Both the position numbers and the translations under genes were made by a program. A stretch of 64,000 nucleotides of DNA, taken from the NCBI RefSeq assembly GCF_040712315.1, contig NC_134019.1:38531873-38595872 (forward strand), written 5' to 3'. Shown here in pieces: positions 46,538-60,700 of the stretch. This DNA is from Castanea sativa (lineage: Eukaryota > Streptophyta > Magnoliopsida > Fagales > Fagaceae). The stretch's first letter is position 1; every line of letters starts with the position of its first letter. The notes below the pieces were generated by a model. That model was not told the origin of the DNA. It saw only the letters and a list, made by a program, of their open reading frames with translations, and did not search any database.

Positions 46538-49500
46538 ATGGGAAGCTTAGGTGCGGTTCTGAAACACCCAGATGATTTGTTCCCATTGTTGAAGCTGAAG
46601 AGGGCAATGAAGCACGCGGCGAAGCAGATCCCTCCAGAGCCACACTGGGGTTTCTGCTATTCCATGCTTCACAAGGTGTCTCGAAGCTTTGCTCTCGTTA
46701 TTCAACAGCTCGATACCAATCTTCGTAACGCTGTAAGACCCAGAAATTTTTGATTTTTTCTGTGTTTGGTTTGGTGGGTCTGTTTTGTTTTTTTGTTTTA
46801 GAATTTTGATTGAGTCACTTAGTTTTGACTTTTTTGTTGTTATTGTTGTTGTTGTTGTTGATGATGATGATGATGTTATTGTTTGAATTACGTGTCTTGA
46901 TGAGAAATTTGGATGGTTCTGATGTGATTTATTATGGGATTTTGTGATTGATATATTGATTTTTGTTTTTGTTTTTTGGGGTGTGGGAAATGCGTAGTTT
47001 GATTAATGTGTGTTTTTAAGATTTTCTCTGCATGTTGTGGATGGTGGATGCTGTTAGTCTTATGGATTAGAAGGGTTGAGATGAGAATCCATGAAGTTTT
47101 GCTGACTTGGCTGACTGTACTTTTTATGTTTTATGGCTGATTGCTTACATGGCTGCTGGCGGTGGTGGTGGGTTGGTTGATTTGTTAAGCCAAAGTCTTC
47201 ATTCGTTTGAAAGGACTGTGTGTAATCATTCAGACTTTTAATGGAGAAAGTAAAATTTACTCTCTCTATCTTTCTCATACACACGCACAAAATAAGTAAT
47301 ATACACGGAGTCTAATTTTGACCATCAGAGGTTGAATTCTATGCCTGACCCTCTTAAAATAACAAATTAGTGGAGTTACAGTGAAAAGGCACTGAGAAAC
47401 ATTTTTCATGAACTGCTTCAATTTGGGTTCTAAAAGTGGAATTACAACTACCAAGAAGAAGGGTTAAGTGCTCTTGTGACTTTTGATTTACATCCACTAA
47501 TTTTTATAGACTCAACAAATCTGTTCTAGAGTATATGGTATGGTATTAAAAATTAGGTCTTAGAAATCACACAATAATAGGTAGAATGAAATTTACAATG
47601 AGTTTCTCCCTTTATTTGGATGACAAAGTGCGGTGTTTGCATATCCTATACGTGGCTTTAGAAACAAGAGAACAACTGGTGTGAAGGAAGATATAGTGTA
47701 TTAGCTGCAGGAAAGGCTCCCAAATTCCTTCTTTTCCTCCATTAGTTCTATAAGTTGACCATAAGTTCTGTAAACAACTAATATTATTCAATCAATCAGA
47801 TATTAACACATCACATTAAGTACCGTGAACTGTTGAACAATTCCATGCTTTATATATTTTTGGTCTTTTTTATGATATCAGAATGCTGAGAGTGAGCCTT
47901 AAGCCAATACTTTACAGTAATTGTTTGTTGTTGTTGTTGTTTTTTCTGCTACTTCTGTTATTTTCTTACTTAAATGACAGATTACCGTGTTTCATCTTCT
48001 AGTTAGATTTTCTTCTTGTGTTACTTTCTAGCAATATATAATATTTAATTTCTCAGAGATTACCTTCGTGGTTTTGCAGGTATGCATATTTTATTTGGTT
48101 CTTCGAGCCCTTGATACTGTTGGTATGTTCCTGTCAACGCCTTAAATTTTCTATTTTATTTTTCTTAATCTATTTTATGTTATTTTTGTCTGAGTGATTG
48201 AGTATGAGGTCTCTATATTAAATTGGTAGTGTTGTATTTATTGTAAAATGAAAGACCATTTACGCAACTGGATTCTCCAAGAGGGACAGGTTGTATTCAC
48301 GTGTTGGTAGCTCTATTTATATTTATATTACTAATAATGAATAGGGAATGAGGATTTTCTGCTTATGTTTGGGTTGACAGTGGAGCACATGAGGCTACCC
48401 TTCAGGCCCTTCCATTTTTTGATGCTATACATAAGAAAGATTTATCGAAGAATATGAGTTCCTTTTAACAAGTTGAACCCCCATGGGTTGCATTTCTTGA
48501 TGTCAATACTTTAGCCTCTGTTGGAACTTATTCTAAAAGACGATCAACTTCTAAATCAAATATATGCATTATTTACTTGATCAAGGTCTAACTTTATAAT
48601 TCCAAGGCAGCATAATGTTTTGTAGCTGCTCACTTTGACAAACTGAATAAGATTCCTAGAAATGATGAAATATTTTTGTAGTATTATTTAGGTTTATGCA
48701 ATCAAGAAAATGCTGGTTACATACAAGATCATCTTGATTGCCTTGTAACAGGGCAATCAAGAAAATGCTGGTTTTGATTTGGCAATAGTTTTAGTAATGG
48801 AATGGTAGTTTCCGGTGGCACTCTAGTTGTGATTCAGTTCCCCTCCACCCCCTCCCCTTTTTCAACTCTTAGTGCTATATATTATTATGTTGATTCTTAT
48901 TATGTTGATTCTCCCAACTGACCAACTTTGCTTTGATTGTTTCTTTACAGAGGATGATACAAGCATAGCAGCAGATGTTAAAGTGCCTATCCTGATAGCT
49001 TTTCATCGTCACATATATGATCGGGAGTGGCATTTTGCATGTGAGTGTTTTGAAGTCATGCTACCTAGTTTTTCTTACCTTTAACTTTCCTAGATTCTAT
49101 AGACCAAAGAACCTGTCTTCTATTTCATAGATTTGATAGATTTTTTTTTTAAGCTCAGATTTATCATATTTTTCATTTAGTAATTGCATTTAGTGCTTGT
49201 AGGCAGGCACCAATATTGTGTGGGTGATTCAAGTTGTAGAATTGTAGTCCTTTTTAAAAAAAGAAAAGAAAAGAAAAACTACACATTTGTGAGAGAATGA
49301 CATGCCATTTGAAGGAGGTCTCATTGGCAATTCAAGTTGTAGTCTTGTGGACCCCATTTCAGACGTTCAATTCTATTGCTGTTAGCCCCCATTGAGTTTG
49401 TCATGTAAATATATGCATGTATAGGCTGTAGTTGCAAGCAGAATCATTTATCCAATTTCTTCTTTTGCTTTTAGTGTTATGGTTCTAATTGTTTTTCATG

Positions 49501-52500
49501 TCCTATTTTATATGAATTTTAATTATGCCTATGTAAAATTTTCATTTTTGACTTAATGCCTTAGGTTTCTAAACCAAGGACTTAAGCTTTCTTAGATCAT
49601 TCATTTTTTCTCTTATGAGAAAAGTTTCATAGAACTTTTTAGGTATGCTTACATGTTACCTATCTGGCTATCTGTTACCTTGTCAAAGAGAATTGAATCT
49701 TAGTCCATTTGCTGATTTTTTTTTCCTTGCTTCTGTGTAAAGGTGGTGAAAAGGACTACAAAGTTCTCATGGATCAATTTCATCATGTATCAACTGCTTT
49801 TCTAGAGCTTGGAGAGAGGTTATTTCTTCCTCTATAAATATCTGAAATGATTTTCTGTGGATATGAGAATATTGGTTTCATTTTTAATGATTCCTATTAC
49901 AGCTTTAGTGCTTTACTAACCATGACCTGGTCAGAGTCTGTATCCTTCGTTCTATCTTACCAAATTTCTACCTATTCTTATTTGTTACTGAAAACTGATG
50001 ATAGGATTCATCCAAAGGCTCATTTCTTGTTAGCAAGTAACTTCTTGTCTATTGTCAGCTCATAGCCTAGTAACATGTATTATGTGATCTCTAAATTAGC
50101 CCTGTGTTTCCACTGTACAACTGGAATGTCACTGTGGTAGTTAATGTGTTTTGCTATAACTGTAGAGGTCAAGTAGGTTATTTTCTGGAGTGAATCTTCT
50201 TTCCCCCCAATCCCTTCAAGTTTACTGATCATGGGATACATTAATGAATGGTTGGTCTCACTGGTTCAATGTGCTGATTATTGCACTTCTCCAAAAATGT
50301 TAATATTGTTAAAATCGGAATGCTTAGGATTCTTAAATAGTGTGATTGTTTGAGACACTAGAATTTAAAGTAGCCAGTAGGGTCTGGGGAAAATTTAAAG
50401 TACCAGTCCCTTTTTTTGATTTTATGCCTTTTTTTTTTAAATAATCTGTTTATAATGAATAAATTGTCATCTGGGATTTATACATTATTCATAATTTAGT
50501 CGAGATTCATAGGATGCTATATGGTTCAAAATTTTTTGGCATACGTGAATATCTTGTCTGTGAATATGTTATATAAGTTCTTGCCTTACATTCTTCTAGT
50601 AAATAACAAGCAATTCTCTGTCAATTCTGCAGTTTTCAGAAGGCAATTGAGGATATTACCAAAAGAATGGGTGCAGGGATGGCAAAATTTATATTGAAGG
50701 AGGTTTGTGAGCTTGGGAGCTAAATCTATATCATAGGTCATGAAAAAAGTTTATAATAAATATTTTATGTGACACCTATGTTTTTATCCTCATCCTGCAG
50801 GTAGAGACAATTGATGACTATGATGAATATTGCCACTATGTAGCAGGACTTGTTGGACTAGGTTTGTCCAAGCTTTTCCATGCCTCTGGGACAGAGGATT
50901 TGCTTTCAGATGATCTATCAAATTCAATGGGTTTATTTCTTCAGGTAATGCTTTGCTGTATTAAGCAACCGATTCATTTTCATTCCAGTTTCTTTTGCTT
51001 GGAAGTTTGATTCAGTACTAAACATTCTACAACCACAGAAAACAAACATAATACGAGATTATCTGGAGGATATTAATGAGATACCAAAGTCTCGCATGTT
51101 CTGGCCTCGTCAGATCTGGAGTAAATATGTTATCAAACTTGAGGTGCATTTCTTTTTTAAGTTTCATTGCAATTCTATCATTTTCAGTCTTTATTTTATC
51201 TGTCATTTTGGCCTTTTATAATACGTAAACCCAGTTTTGTCACTGACCTTCAATAGAGGGGTAGGTCTCTAAAACATTGTAAAACTGTGTTTTCGTTAAC
51301 AATTTATTGTTCCATTAAAAAAAAACATCATATTGAGATTTTCTTTTCTCATTTCACTATTTTGAAATCTTTTTAATCCAGGACTTGAAATATGAGGAAA
51401 ACTCTGAAAAGGCAGTGCAATGTTTGAATGACATGGTCACTAATGCTTTGATGCACGTGGAAGATTGCTTGATATACATGGCTGCTTTACGAGATCCTGC
51501 AATATTTCGATTTTGTGCTATCCCCCAGGTATCTAATATTGTCAACAAACTCTGAAAGCCTCTTTTCTCCCCACCCCAACCAAAAAAACTATTAATATGT
51601 GAACTCCGAGCTGTTACCATTATGCCTGATAATTTGGCATAATGGTGTGGATATATGTAATTTATGCACAAATCACTTGCAAACAATATGAATATTCTCT
51701 GACCTGCATGGAAATACCAAATCAAAATTAGGTCCCAGTTTAATGGTGTGTTGTTTTAGATATGTAACACACTGATAATTATATGATGTTTCTGTGTAGC
51801 ATCTCATTTGACATATGCTACATTGTCTAGGTCATGGCAATTGGAACACTGGCATTATGCTACAACAATATTGAAGTATTCAGAGGTGTAGTGAAAATGA
51901 GGCGTGGTAAGTCATCTATAGACATTGCTGTTACTGCTGAAACTGAAGGCATATTAGACAATGAAAATTAGTTAACATGTTTGTGGAATGAGGCTGATCC
52001 ACAGAAAACAAATGTATTGATTTTCAACTATTTGGTTCTGGCAAAGCTGCAAGCCTACCCTTCTCAAGTTGAGAAAGGAGAACTTCTCATGAAAAATTAT
52101 CTTTGTTCTCATTTGAGTCATAAAGTTTCCACAGTTCATTGTTTACGAATATCAGTTCCAATTATAAATTTTTATGTGGAGTTATAGTAGAACAAACAAA
52201 AAAATTTAATTTAATGAGACATTCAAATGCGCCCTAACTGGGCCTTATAACGTGGTTAACAGCTCTTAATACCTTTTCTACTATTCTACTCTTAGGGCTA
52301 GATAGTGGGTGTTTTTGAAGTGATACCTTGGGGGAAAAATGATTAAGATGCACATTCATGTGGATACTAAATTGAGAGCTAGTGGCCTACAAAGAACAGT
52401 TTTATAGTCACTGTAATCTATCTGCCTTAGAGCACAGCAGGGGTTTCTTTAGGGGCATTGAGGCTTTTAGGAAGATTAGAACAATCAGAGACCCCCATTG

Positions 52501-55057
52501 ATGAATGATTGTGCTTAGTGCTGTTGGGTTTGTATTTAATTGTCTTAAAATTTTTTGATCAACTGGTTATTGAATTCAGAAACTGAGAGATGTTATGTAT
52601 GGTTATGAGTTAATTTGTAATTTGGTCCCTTTTTTTATTTATTTATTTATATTTGGAGTGCACTTTGCATAATTCCCTTTATGCTTAGATTGTGCCCCCT
52701 TCTATGCCTTCTAGAAATTTCTTAAAAAGATATGTTATGCTTTTGGGCCATGATAGCGAAACTATCTGATGCAAAGCCAAGAAAAGGGAATAGCAGGAGT
52801 AACTTTCAGATCATGTGTGTATTTCATGGAAAGACCAATATATGGTTGGCTTTGATCCATTTCTTCAGAGAAGATCCACTGATGCGTTTTCTAGCTGTCT
52901 GGATTAGCTTGATATGACTTTTGTAGACAGATGAGCAAGTTTCTTGCAATAAAAAGTTGAACACATGAGCACTCTTGTACACTTGTGGGGAAAGCGAGAT
53001 AAAACTTCCTGGGAGAATGTCTAAACACTTGGGTTCACCCTAAAATTGCTTTCTTTATTTTCTCTCTACATTCTTTCTAACCAAGCAAGTGAAAATAATA
53101 TAATTCTTTAATCTTCCTTTTATTTGCCTTATTTTCTCTTGTAAATTGTGAACCAAGTAGTGTAAGAAGATTTTAATTTCTTCTTCACTGACATGATATG
53201 GTATTTGATGTCCTTTTTCATTTTTGAAAAACAAAATGATGGTTTGGGTAAATACAAAGGATTTAATATATTAATGCTGTTCTTCATAGCTCTTGTATTT
53301 GTTTTGTGACAATTTCTTACTGAATTTTATTCATTCTGGTTATGTTTTCTAGGTCTTACTGCCAAAGTCATTGACCAAACAAAGACGATTGCTGATGTCT
53401 ATGGGGCATTCTTTGATTTCTCTTGTATTCTGAAGTCAAAGGTAGAATGCTTTTATCAACACTTAAAAAGATATATTTGCTTGCAACAAGATATTTATTT
53501 GTTCAGTTTATATATTGGAATTATCTTTCCATATCCTATACTTCTAGAATTTTTCATTAACCCCTTTGGATGTGTTTTTTTGTCTACTAGAACCCTAGAT
53601 ATGGCCCACACTTTTATGCCAATAGATTTTTGGGACATGAATCTTGAGTGTGGGAATAAAATTGTCAATGCTTCCAATGTGTTTTTTCTACTAGAACCCT
53701 AGATTTGAACCGCACTTTTATGCCAATAGATTTTGGGACATGAATCTTGTGTGTGGGAATAAAATAGTCGATGCTTCCAAGCTTTGAGGAAATGTTTGTA
53801 ACCTTGGAATGAGCACACGTTTGCAATGGCGACTCCAGGAATTTTGTTCAGGGTGTTCTTATTCCACTTTGAAAAAATTTTGGGTCATTTCGGTCTATTT
53901 CGGGACATTTCGGTAAATACCAGCCGAAATTCAAAATTTGGCAAGCATGAAGTTTGTACTTTAAAAAAAAAAAAAAAAATCTTTAAACCAAAACAAATTT
54001 GCATTTTGTATACCAAAAAACCTCAAAAGGAAAAAAAATTAAAAAAATAAAAAGAAAAGAAATTAATGAGCAAATCACCAGTACAATAAATTATAAGTTC
54101 ATTTGAAATATTAATAAAATTATTAATTATTGTTGTTTAGTTGTTTATAAATTTGTTTGTCTTTTATAAACTATAATTTGTTGTATTGTTGTTTCATTAA
54201 TTATTAAATCATTAATTGTTGTTTAGCCTAACATAATTTAATTTGTTTGTCTTTTATAATGTATTAGTTAATTAAATTATTAATTATTGGTGTTTAGTTG
54301 CTTCATTCATTTTTTTTAACTAACTATTAGGAGTCTAGCACAGACCCCACTGTGCGTTAGCACACACCCTTGCCTCTGCCTGCCTTTTAGTTCAAAATTT
54401 GTTTGGTATAAAAATTTTGAGGGTGTTCCTGATATTGCTTGAGGGTGTTTCTTTTTTTTTTAAGGGTAAACAAAAAAAAAAAAAAATTCAAGCCAGGGTG
54501 TTCCTAGGAACACCCTGGCTTCTGAGTGGCGTCGCCACTGCACGGTTGTAATTGATGGCTGCTAGACATCTTTAATTTGAACTGCTTTTATTGTGCACTG
54601 CACTTTCCTGAGTGTTACTAATAATGCACTGTTGGGTATATAGGTCGACATGAATGACCCTAATGCAGAAAAAACACGGAGCAGGCTGAATGCAATACAA
54701 AAAACCTGCAGGGATTCTGGACTCCTTAACCAAAGGTTGTCATCTATGAACTCTGCACATGTTTCTCTATGGTTGTCAATATCAATTTTTTAATCTCTGA
54801 CCACTCTTTTTGTGAATTTCACCAGGAAATCTTATGTAGTCAAGAGCAACCCTAGATACAATACAGCTTTTGTAAGTATCTGTCGATTTTTCATCCTTGA
54901 GGAATATATGAGCTCTTAATCACCCCCCTCATCCTCCAAAAAAGAAGTTATGTTAAGAATGTCTAATGCTTATTCTTTGATTTTAATGCAGATTGTGATG
55001 CTGATCATTATATTGTCTGTCATTTTTGCTTATCTCTCTGCCAAGCGAACAAATTAG
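46538..55057 (+). CDS. SQS: Squalene synthase (farnesyl-diphosphate farnesyltransferase), 13 coding exons, 412 aa
   Basis: Exons: 46538..46732, 48080..48122, 48951..49040, 49743..49818, 50633..50702, 50801..50944, 51039..51143, 51382..51528, 51831..51906, 53353..53441, 54644..54735, 54826..54871, 54992..55057. All have GT-AG borders, total 1239 nt, no internal stop. The enzyme joins two farnesyl diphosphates via presqualene diphosphate and reduces the product with NADPH to squalene. This is the first committed step to sterols and triterpenes, on the ER membrane. Visible motifs: ALDTVEDD at about residues 75-82 (first Asp-rich, Mg-binding), [20 protein letters not shown] at about 168-187, and IIRDYLED at about 210-217 (second Asp-rich). 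One C-terminal membrane anchor follows ([20 protein letters not shown]) from about residue 393. Length and exon pattern are those of plant SQS. The start [13 protein letters not shown] is the family start. A GT-AG pair at 55072..55166 suggests an intron in the 3' untranslated region. Confidence 0.97.
53583..53786. repeat. Tandem duplication of about 107 bp in a squalene synthase intron
   Basis: CTACTAGAACCCTAGAT, CACTTTTATGCCAATAGATTTT and GGGACATGAATCTTG occur twice, at about 53585..53690 and 53691..53786. Small substitutions separate the copies. It lies in the intron between exons 10 and 11. Confidence 0.85.
53824..54540. mobile_element. hAT-type MITE in a squalene synthase intron, 717 bp
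   Basis: The left end is CAATGGCGACTCCAG. The right end, read inward, is CAGTGGCGACGCCACTCAG. The flanks CACGTTTG (53816..53823) and CACGGTTG (54541..54548) agree at 7 of 8 positions. GGGTGTTC(C/T) and GAACACCC blocks lie inside. It sits in the intron between exons 10 and 11 without touching splice sites. Confidence 0.78.
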
Positions 55058-55071
55058 TGTTCTCATTTATG

Positions 55072-55166
55072 GTAAGATTGATGGTTTCATGGAACAAGTA
55101 AAAAAGAAAAGGTATTATTTTCTTCAGCTGACCGGAGCTGATTTTTCATGTTTTGTTCTTATGCAG
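55072..55166 (+). other. Putative intron in the squalene synthase 3' untranslated region
   Basis: TTTATG|GTAAGATTG opens 14 nt after the stop codon, and TTCTTATGCAG|AACTTG closes it. Branch-like CTGAC/CTGAT sequences lie before the acceptor. Supported only by splice-site appearance. Confidence 0.45.
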
Positions 55167-55167
55167 A

Positions 55168-55947
55168 ACTTGAGGCTTTCTTGAATGCCCTGCAAGAATG
55201 GCTGGCTAGTTACCAAGAGCACGCATCCTTCTATGAAACTTGATTTGTGTTTGTTTTTAATATTTTAATTATTATGCTTGAAGGTTGTATATCTACTATA
55301 AACATATCAAATGCAATTCCTGTAGTGTCTATCTCCTCTAGGATACCCTTACTGTTGGCAATTCTGGGCTCCTTGACGCAACAAGTGAGCTCCTGTGTAT
55401 TAGTTTTCTCTAGTCATGTTGGATTGAGCTATAACACTAAAAGCTTTGTAAAACAAAATAAGAAATGTTATTCATTCAAAAAAAAAGAAAAAAAGAACCC
55501 CAAATTTCCTGTGTATAGATTCTAGTGATGGCTCCACTTTTCAGTTTTCACACATGATGACTCCACCCAAAATTGAGAAGAGAGACCTTTCAAATATAAC
55601 CATAATGGTGGCAACGCCTCCAGTTTGTTTATAGAGTATATGGATGTAATGTAATATATTGATTTTTTTTTTCCTGAAAATTTTGTTATGGCTATAATTG
55701 AAGCTTGTCTATCCATATAAGCTGCCAAATACGGTTGCTGTAACTTCCTAGTTCCAATACCGTTCAGGAAACTCCACCTATTGGCAATTCTGGACTTAAA
55801 ACACAAAAATTAGCTCCTTTTGTAGTTTGTCCAGAATCAAATTGGGCTCGAGCTAAAATACCGAGTTGGGCTTTGTTAAGGGAAATGAGTGATATTATTC
55901 ATTCAATTCAGCCGTGAGGTTCCTTTGTATAAAAATTTTCGCCTCCC
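55168..55947. other. 3' flank of squalene synthase, no further gene seen
   Basis: Probably contains the end of the squalene synthase transcript. TGTTTTTAATATTTTAATTATT near 55250 is a plausible AT-rich polyadenylation region. Open frames at 55247..55525 and 55522..55806 have no recognised features. Confidence 0.4.
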
Positions 55948-56376
55948 CAATGCCTTAACAACTAAAGGGAGCATTTGATACTATGTTAGCTTCATATTTA
56001 TCTCTAACGAAAACACAAATGTTGACGACTCCTCCCACAGTTAAAAGGAAAAAAAAAAAAAAAAAAATCCCTTTCCTAATTACCAACTTACCAAATTGTA
56101 ACAAGTCGTTTTGGCATCTTTTGTGGTATTTGTGCATGTTTGTGATTTGGACTCCAATTCCCTCTCCAATGCCCTAACAACCAAAAGGAGCATTTGATAT
56201 TTAGGTTAGCTTCATATGTATCTCTAACCAAAACACAAATGTTGACAACTCCTCCCACAGTTCAAAGGGAAAAAAAAAAAAAAAAAAACTTTCCTAATTA
56301 CCAACTTACCAAATTGTAATGAGTCGTTTTGGCATCTTTTGTGGTATCTATGCATGTTTGTGATTCGAACTAAAAA
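55948..56376. repeat. Tandem duplication, 219-bp period, between the convergent genes
   Basis: CAATGCC(T/C)TAACAAC starts each unit (55948 and 56167). Shared blocks include ACACAAATGTTGAC(G/A)ACTCC, a poly(A) run of about 20, CCTAATTACCAACTTACC and GTCGTTTTGGCATCTTTTGT. The two units are roughly 90 percent alike by eye. Confidence 0.9.
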
Positions 56377-57700
56377 GTGCAATAGGACTCATGAATAGTA
56401 GCAAAAATAAGCTGAATAGTAAAATAATTTTAATTTTCCATCCTAATCTAAATGCACACGAAGTCCTCCCTAATGAAAAATTTACCAATAGCAATACCTC
56501 TAGGTTTTTTTTTTTTTTTTTTTAAATGTTAAAATAAAATTTTCCCATTTAACTATAATGTTGTATTGTTGTTATCATTTTAGTTCGTTTTAAAACTTGT
56601 CATTAATCCCTTAAAATTTTCAAATTGTTGTCAAATTTACCCCCTTGTCAGGCTCTGTAAACCAGGCCAAACGTCATTTTGTTTTAAAACTGACAACAGC
56701 AAAAAAAATGATAGCAATTCAAATATTAAATAGGTTAATTATAAAACTTTTGAAACTTGAAGGACCAAAATGACAACAATTCAAAAGTTCAGAGAATAAT
56801 TGCAAGTTTTGAAATTAAGGGTTAATAAATATAGTAACACCAAACTTATAAAATCTAAAACTTTTTTTCTGTAGTTAAATGCGTTAAATTGTAAAATTTT
56901 TAAACTTGAAGGTCCAAAATAACAACAATTCAAAAGTTCAAATTATTAGATTTGAAACTAGAGGGTTCACAATGACAATGACACCAAGATTAGAGAGACT
57001 AAATATAATTAATCCTTCGTTTTTTCAAATGTTCACAAGTCTAGTACAATCTCCATGGCACTTGTGATTAAGACAGAAAACAAAACTAGAAGTTTTCCTA
57101 AAGAAAGAACAAAGAAAGTTTATCAAATCGACCAACTTTAGCTTGACGAAATATATATAAGTTGAATAATACAACCTTCAAGGTGGCAAGTACTACAATT
57201 TCAACCAATTCTGTTGCCTTGGAAGAAAAACCATAGGTTGTAGGAAATAAAAGTTATGTTAAGCCAAAACTTTTAGAGCAGGTCGCTTGTTTGCAAGAGA
57301 TTATTTTCAGCTTATTTTATGTACAATTTTTTAAGATTTTACTTAGAAAGAACAACTATATCTTTGGCCGAATGATTTATTTTTTTTCAAGCTCAATAAA
57401 CCACTTAACCTTCCAAAATGAGCATTAACGTGGCTTGGAAAACAAAATATAGAATGAAAATATAACTTCACTCATCATCAATAAGTATGAACAAACAGGG
57501 ACATCTTTGCACTAAAAGAAAGAAAGAGAAAAAAAAAAGGGGTAGAAAGAATTGTTTATATCAATAAATAGAACAAAGGGGGAAAGTCATCATCTATTTC
57601 ACATCAAAGTAGGTGATGATAGACCTTCTTCTATTTTCAACAACACAAGATCCAACTTGGATGCTGGAGCAAAACATACACACGTACAAAATCCTCTGGC
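56377..57700. other. Intergenic / 3' flank of the SH3P2-type gene, no gene seen
   Basis: The part 56560..57000 has repeated blocks (TGACAACAATTCAAAAGTTC twice, and an inverted version near 56620) like those of dispersed non-coding repeats. The borders are not clear. Confidence 0.45.
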
Positions 57701-57719
57701 AAAGAAGCCAACAGAAAAA

Positions 57720-60700
57720 TCAGAACACTTCAGCCACCTTGCTCGCAAGAACACGATCCCTTCTTTCGACATATCCAAATGGAAACCAACCTGCTTTACC
57801 TTTGCATTCACCCTCCGCCCACCCATTGTTTGACACCTGTTGAACAAAGAATATGATAGTTATGCTTGGACTGGATCTGACACATATAGAACACTAGCAA
57901 TCAGACAAGAAAGGGGCTTTATGCGGGAATCCCACGAAGTAAATGTTTTGTATGAATTGAGAATGCATCTCCAAGCATGATTTTGGTGGACGTAAACCAA
58001 ACAGAAAGATAAGTAGGTTGGATGAAGGTAATGTTTCATCAGACCACCAACCAAAATATAACCCATATTCAGTAATTAATCAACCATATTCTAATTTATA
58101 ATTGTTCAAAACAAAATTAGCATTACTAGATTTTAATAATTTCAATGAATATATTCATTCACCAGCAGGTTAGTGGGATTGGTCCAAATCCAAATGGGTT
58201 GCAGTCAGACTTGCATTCACCAATCCAATACTAAACAAACTCAAAGTAGAAAACATTCACTGGCAGGCATAATTAAAAGGAAAAAAAAATGGAGCCATAT
58301 TATAAAAATGTTTAAGCCAAGCAAGTTATAAACCTTTCGGACAACAACATAGTCACCAATTGACAAATTTAGCTCCACATCAGATTCAGCTTGATATGGA
58401 TGCATGACCTGCAACAGAATGGAAAATTAACACATACAACAAAGACAAATTAACAGTGACTATAAATATTGCAGAAAATTCATCAGTCAAAGTCAAAGGT
58501 AGGAATAAGATATGCTTAATTACTAACCTCCCCTAAAAAGTAACCCATGGAGTCTGTTGTTCCATTATGTGTTTGAGAAGCATATACGCCATTAACTTCT
58601 TCATATGATGGAGGTGGAGGCATGGTGTTATCCATGATTGGACTAGGAGATGCTTCAATCCGTTGTCGTTCCGAAATCATCTATCAACAACAATAGTAGA
58701 TTGTGGAAAATCACAAAATGATGGAAAACACAATTGATCTTTTTACTGTAAATTCAGCTGCAATTGTAAGTATTATAATGGGTTAACGGTATGGCAACAT
58801 GATTGCATACCTCGCCTCCAAGCTGATCAAGTATCTGAAGGACCCTTTGGTGATAAGTGCGTTCTGCTTCAATCTTCACAATCCAGAAAGAAAAAAGGTG
58901 GATAAACTATTAAATCTGATTTCCTAAAATATATAGTGAAAATTATAATAAATGAACCTATAACAAAATTGGATAGCAATTTGCACTACCATTGCTATAA
59001 GTCGCTGGAGAGTCAACCTCTGTTGTTGAGCTTCGACAGCAGCCATTGCTGCAGCAGCCTCCTTTCCTAATATTGCCATGTTTGCCTTTAGATCCTGTAA
59101 TTTTGCTTCAGCAGCTTCCAGTTTCATAATACTCTCCGAATTGCCTGGTGTTTCCCTCACTTTTGCTTGGCGTTTGGCAACTTCAATAGCCTGTCTAGGT
59201 TCAACAGAAAGTGTAATTACAAGCTTGTAAGAGGAGAATTAGCTCTTCAAGTAAAATTGACAACGCAATATATCAAATTTCTAATAACCAAAAACCCAAC
59301 AAAATAACCCTGTTAAGAATACCTGAGCTTCAGCTTCTTGTCGCATTCTATCATAACGCTGAGCAAGATGTCGAGCATCTTCCAAAGGAGCTCCCATTAC
59401 CATTGCTTTTAATGGCTCTACAACCTAATAATCAAAGCATTTAACACAATACCCAGTATTAAAATACCAATCATTTTTGGGGGGGCGAGGGGATGAGGAA
59501 TATATTGAATCTGAAACCAAAAGAGTACAAAAGTACTTAAAAAAACCCTAAGATAAGCCTTTTAACAATTTTCAAAAATATCAAATAAGGTAATACAAAC
59601 TCAAATGAGGTATGAGAAAATTGTTTATTTTAAAGGACAACTAATTAATAGAGGAGCATTGAGTGGACAATTTACTTGATTCTCTGTTGTCAACTGAGCA
59701 GCATTAACTTAGCTAAACGCTGGAGCTGTTGGGATTCTGTAGGTAAGAATTGGAGCCACTACTAGCTAATCCCAAAACATGCATGATTACAACAGTTCAT
59801 CCATATAATGAATCTCAAGCCCACATATACAGATTGAGGGTTTACATTCACAAATATCCTTGCACTAGCAGCTGCGTAAACCACTATGTAAACGAAAGCA
59901 AAACTGTAGCAATTATTAAAAGAAAGGGAGATCCCAGAAGATGAGGAAAAATTGAGAATCAAACAATTGCTGCAATGGCTGTTAGTATTTCAATCTGAGT
60001 CTAATGACTCCCTGGTCTGTGTTAAGTTAGCAGGGGAACCATCTTCATGGGTGTGGCAGGGAAGGCCAAGGCTCACTTTTAAGTATTAAAAGATGCAGCA
60101 AATCCAATCAAGAGAGGTGGCATATCATCCATGCTATGCAATCTTATAAAATGTGATAGTTCATGTGAAGAACATCTGCCATAAATTTGTGAGGTGTTGA
60201 ACAAATATCATGCACATGCAACATAAACTCATGGAATTTCAAATTTTGGTGTATTAAAATCTAGGCCAAACCTGTGTACCAAGAGCTTTCAACAGATTCC
60301 CGCGTTCCTTCTCCATTTGAGCACGAGCACGCCCGTGATTTAGTGCAGCTCTTGATAATGTGCTACCACTGGTACATGTACTTTCTGAACCATATTTCCT
60401 GCTGTCTTCCGACAACTTTGTTCCTATTTGAACAAGATATATTAGACAAGATAACCATATTAAGTCCCCCTAAGTCAAATCCTGGTATAAGAAAATGGTA
60501 TCAAAGCTCCACCAGCTCACCTATTTCAAGTTGTTTGGAACCAGTGACAATATATCCTTCTACACCACGAACAATATCCCTTTGATAATGCTGAAAAGAT
60601 GAATGATGAATCTTTGTAACTTATGGAAGAAAACAAATGAAATATTTTTATAATAAAATTTTATTTAAAAAAAAAACAAATGTGATTAGAGATGGGCTAG

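Noticed and set aside
48360..48640. Possible Copia-like coding relic in a squalene synthase intron
   Set aside because: Translation gave only weak, stop-filled resemblance and no recognisable catalytic motif, so it was not called.
57552..57847. Open frames on both strands at the 3' end of the SH3P2-type gene
   Set aside because: They are other frames over the last exon and 3' region. The true frame reads GWAEGECKGKAGWFPFGYVE and stops at 57720.
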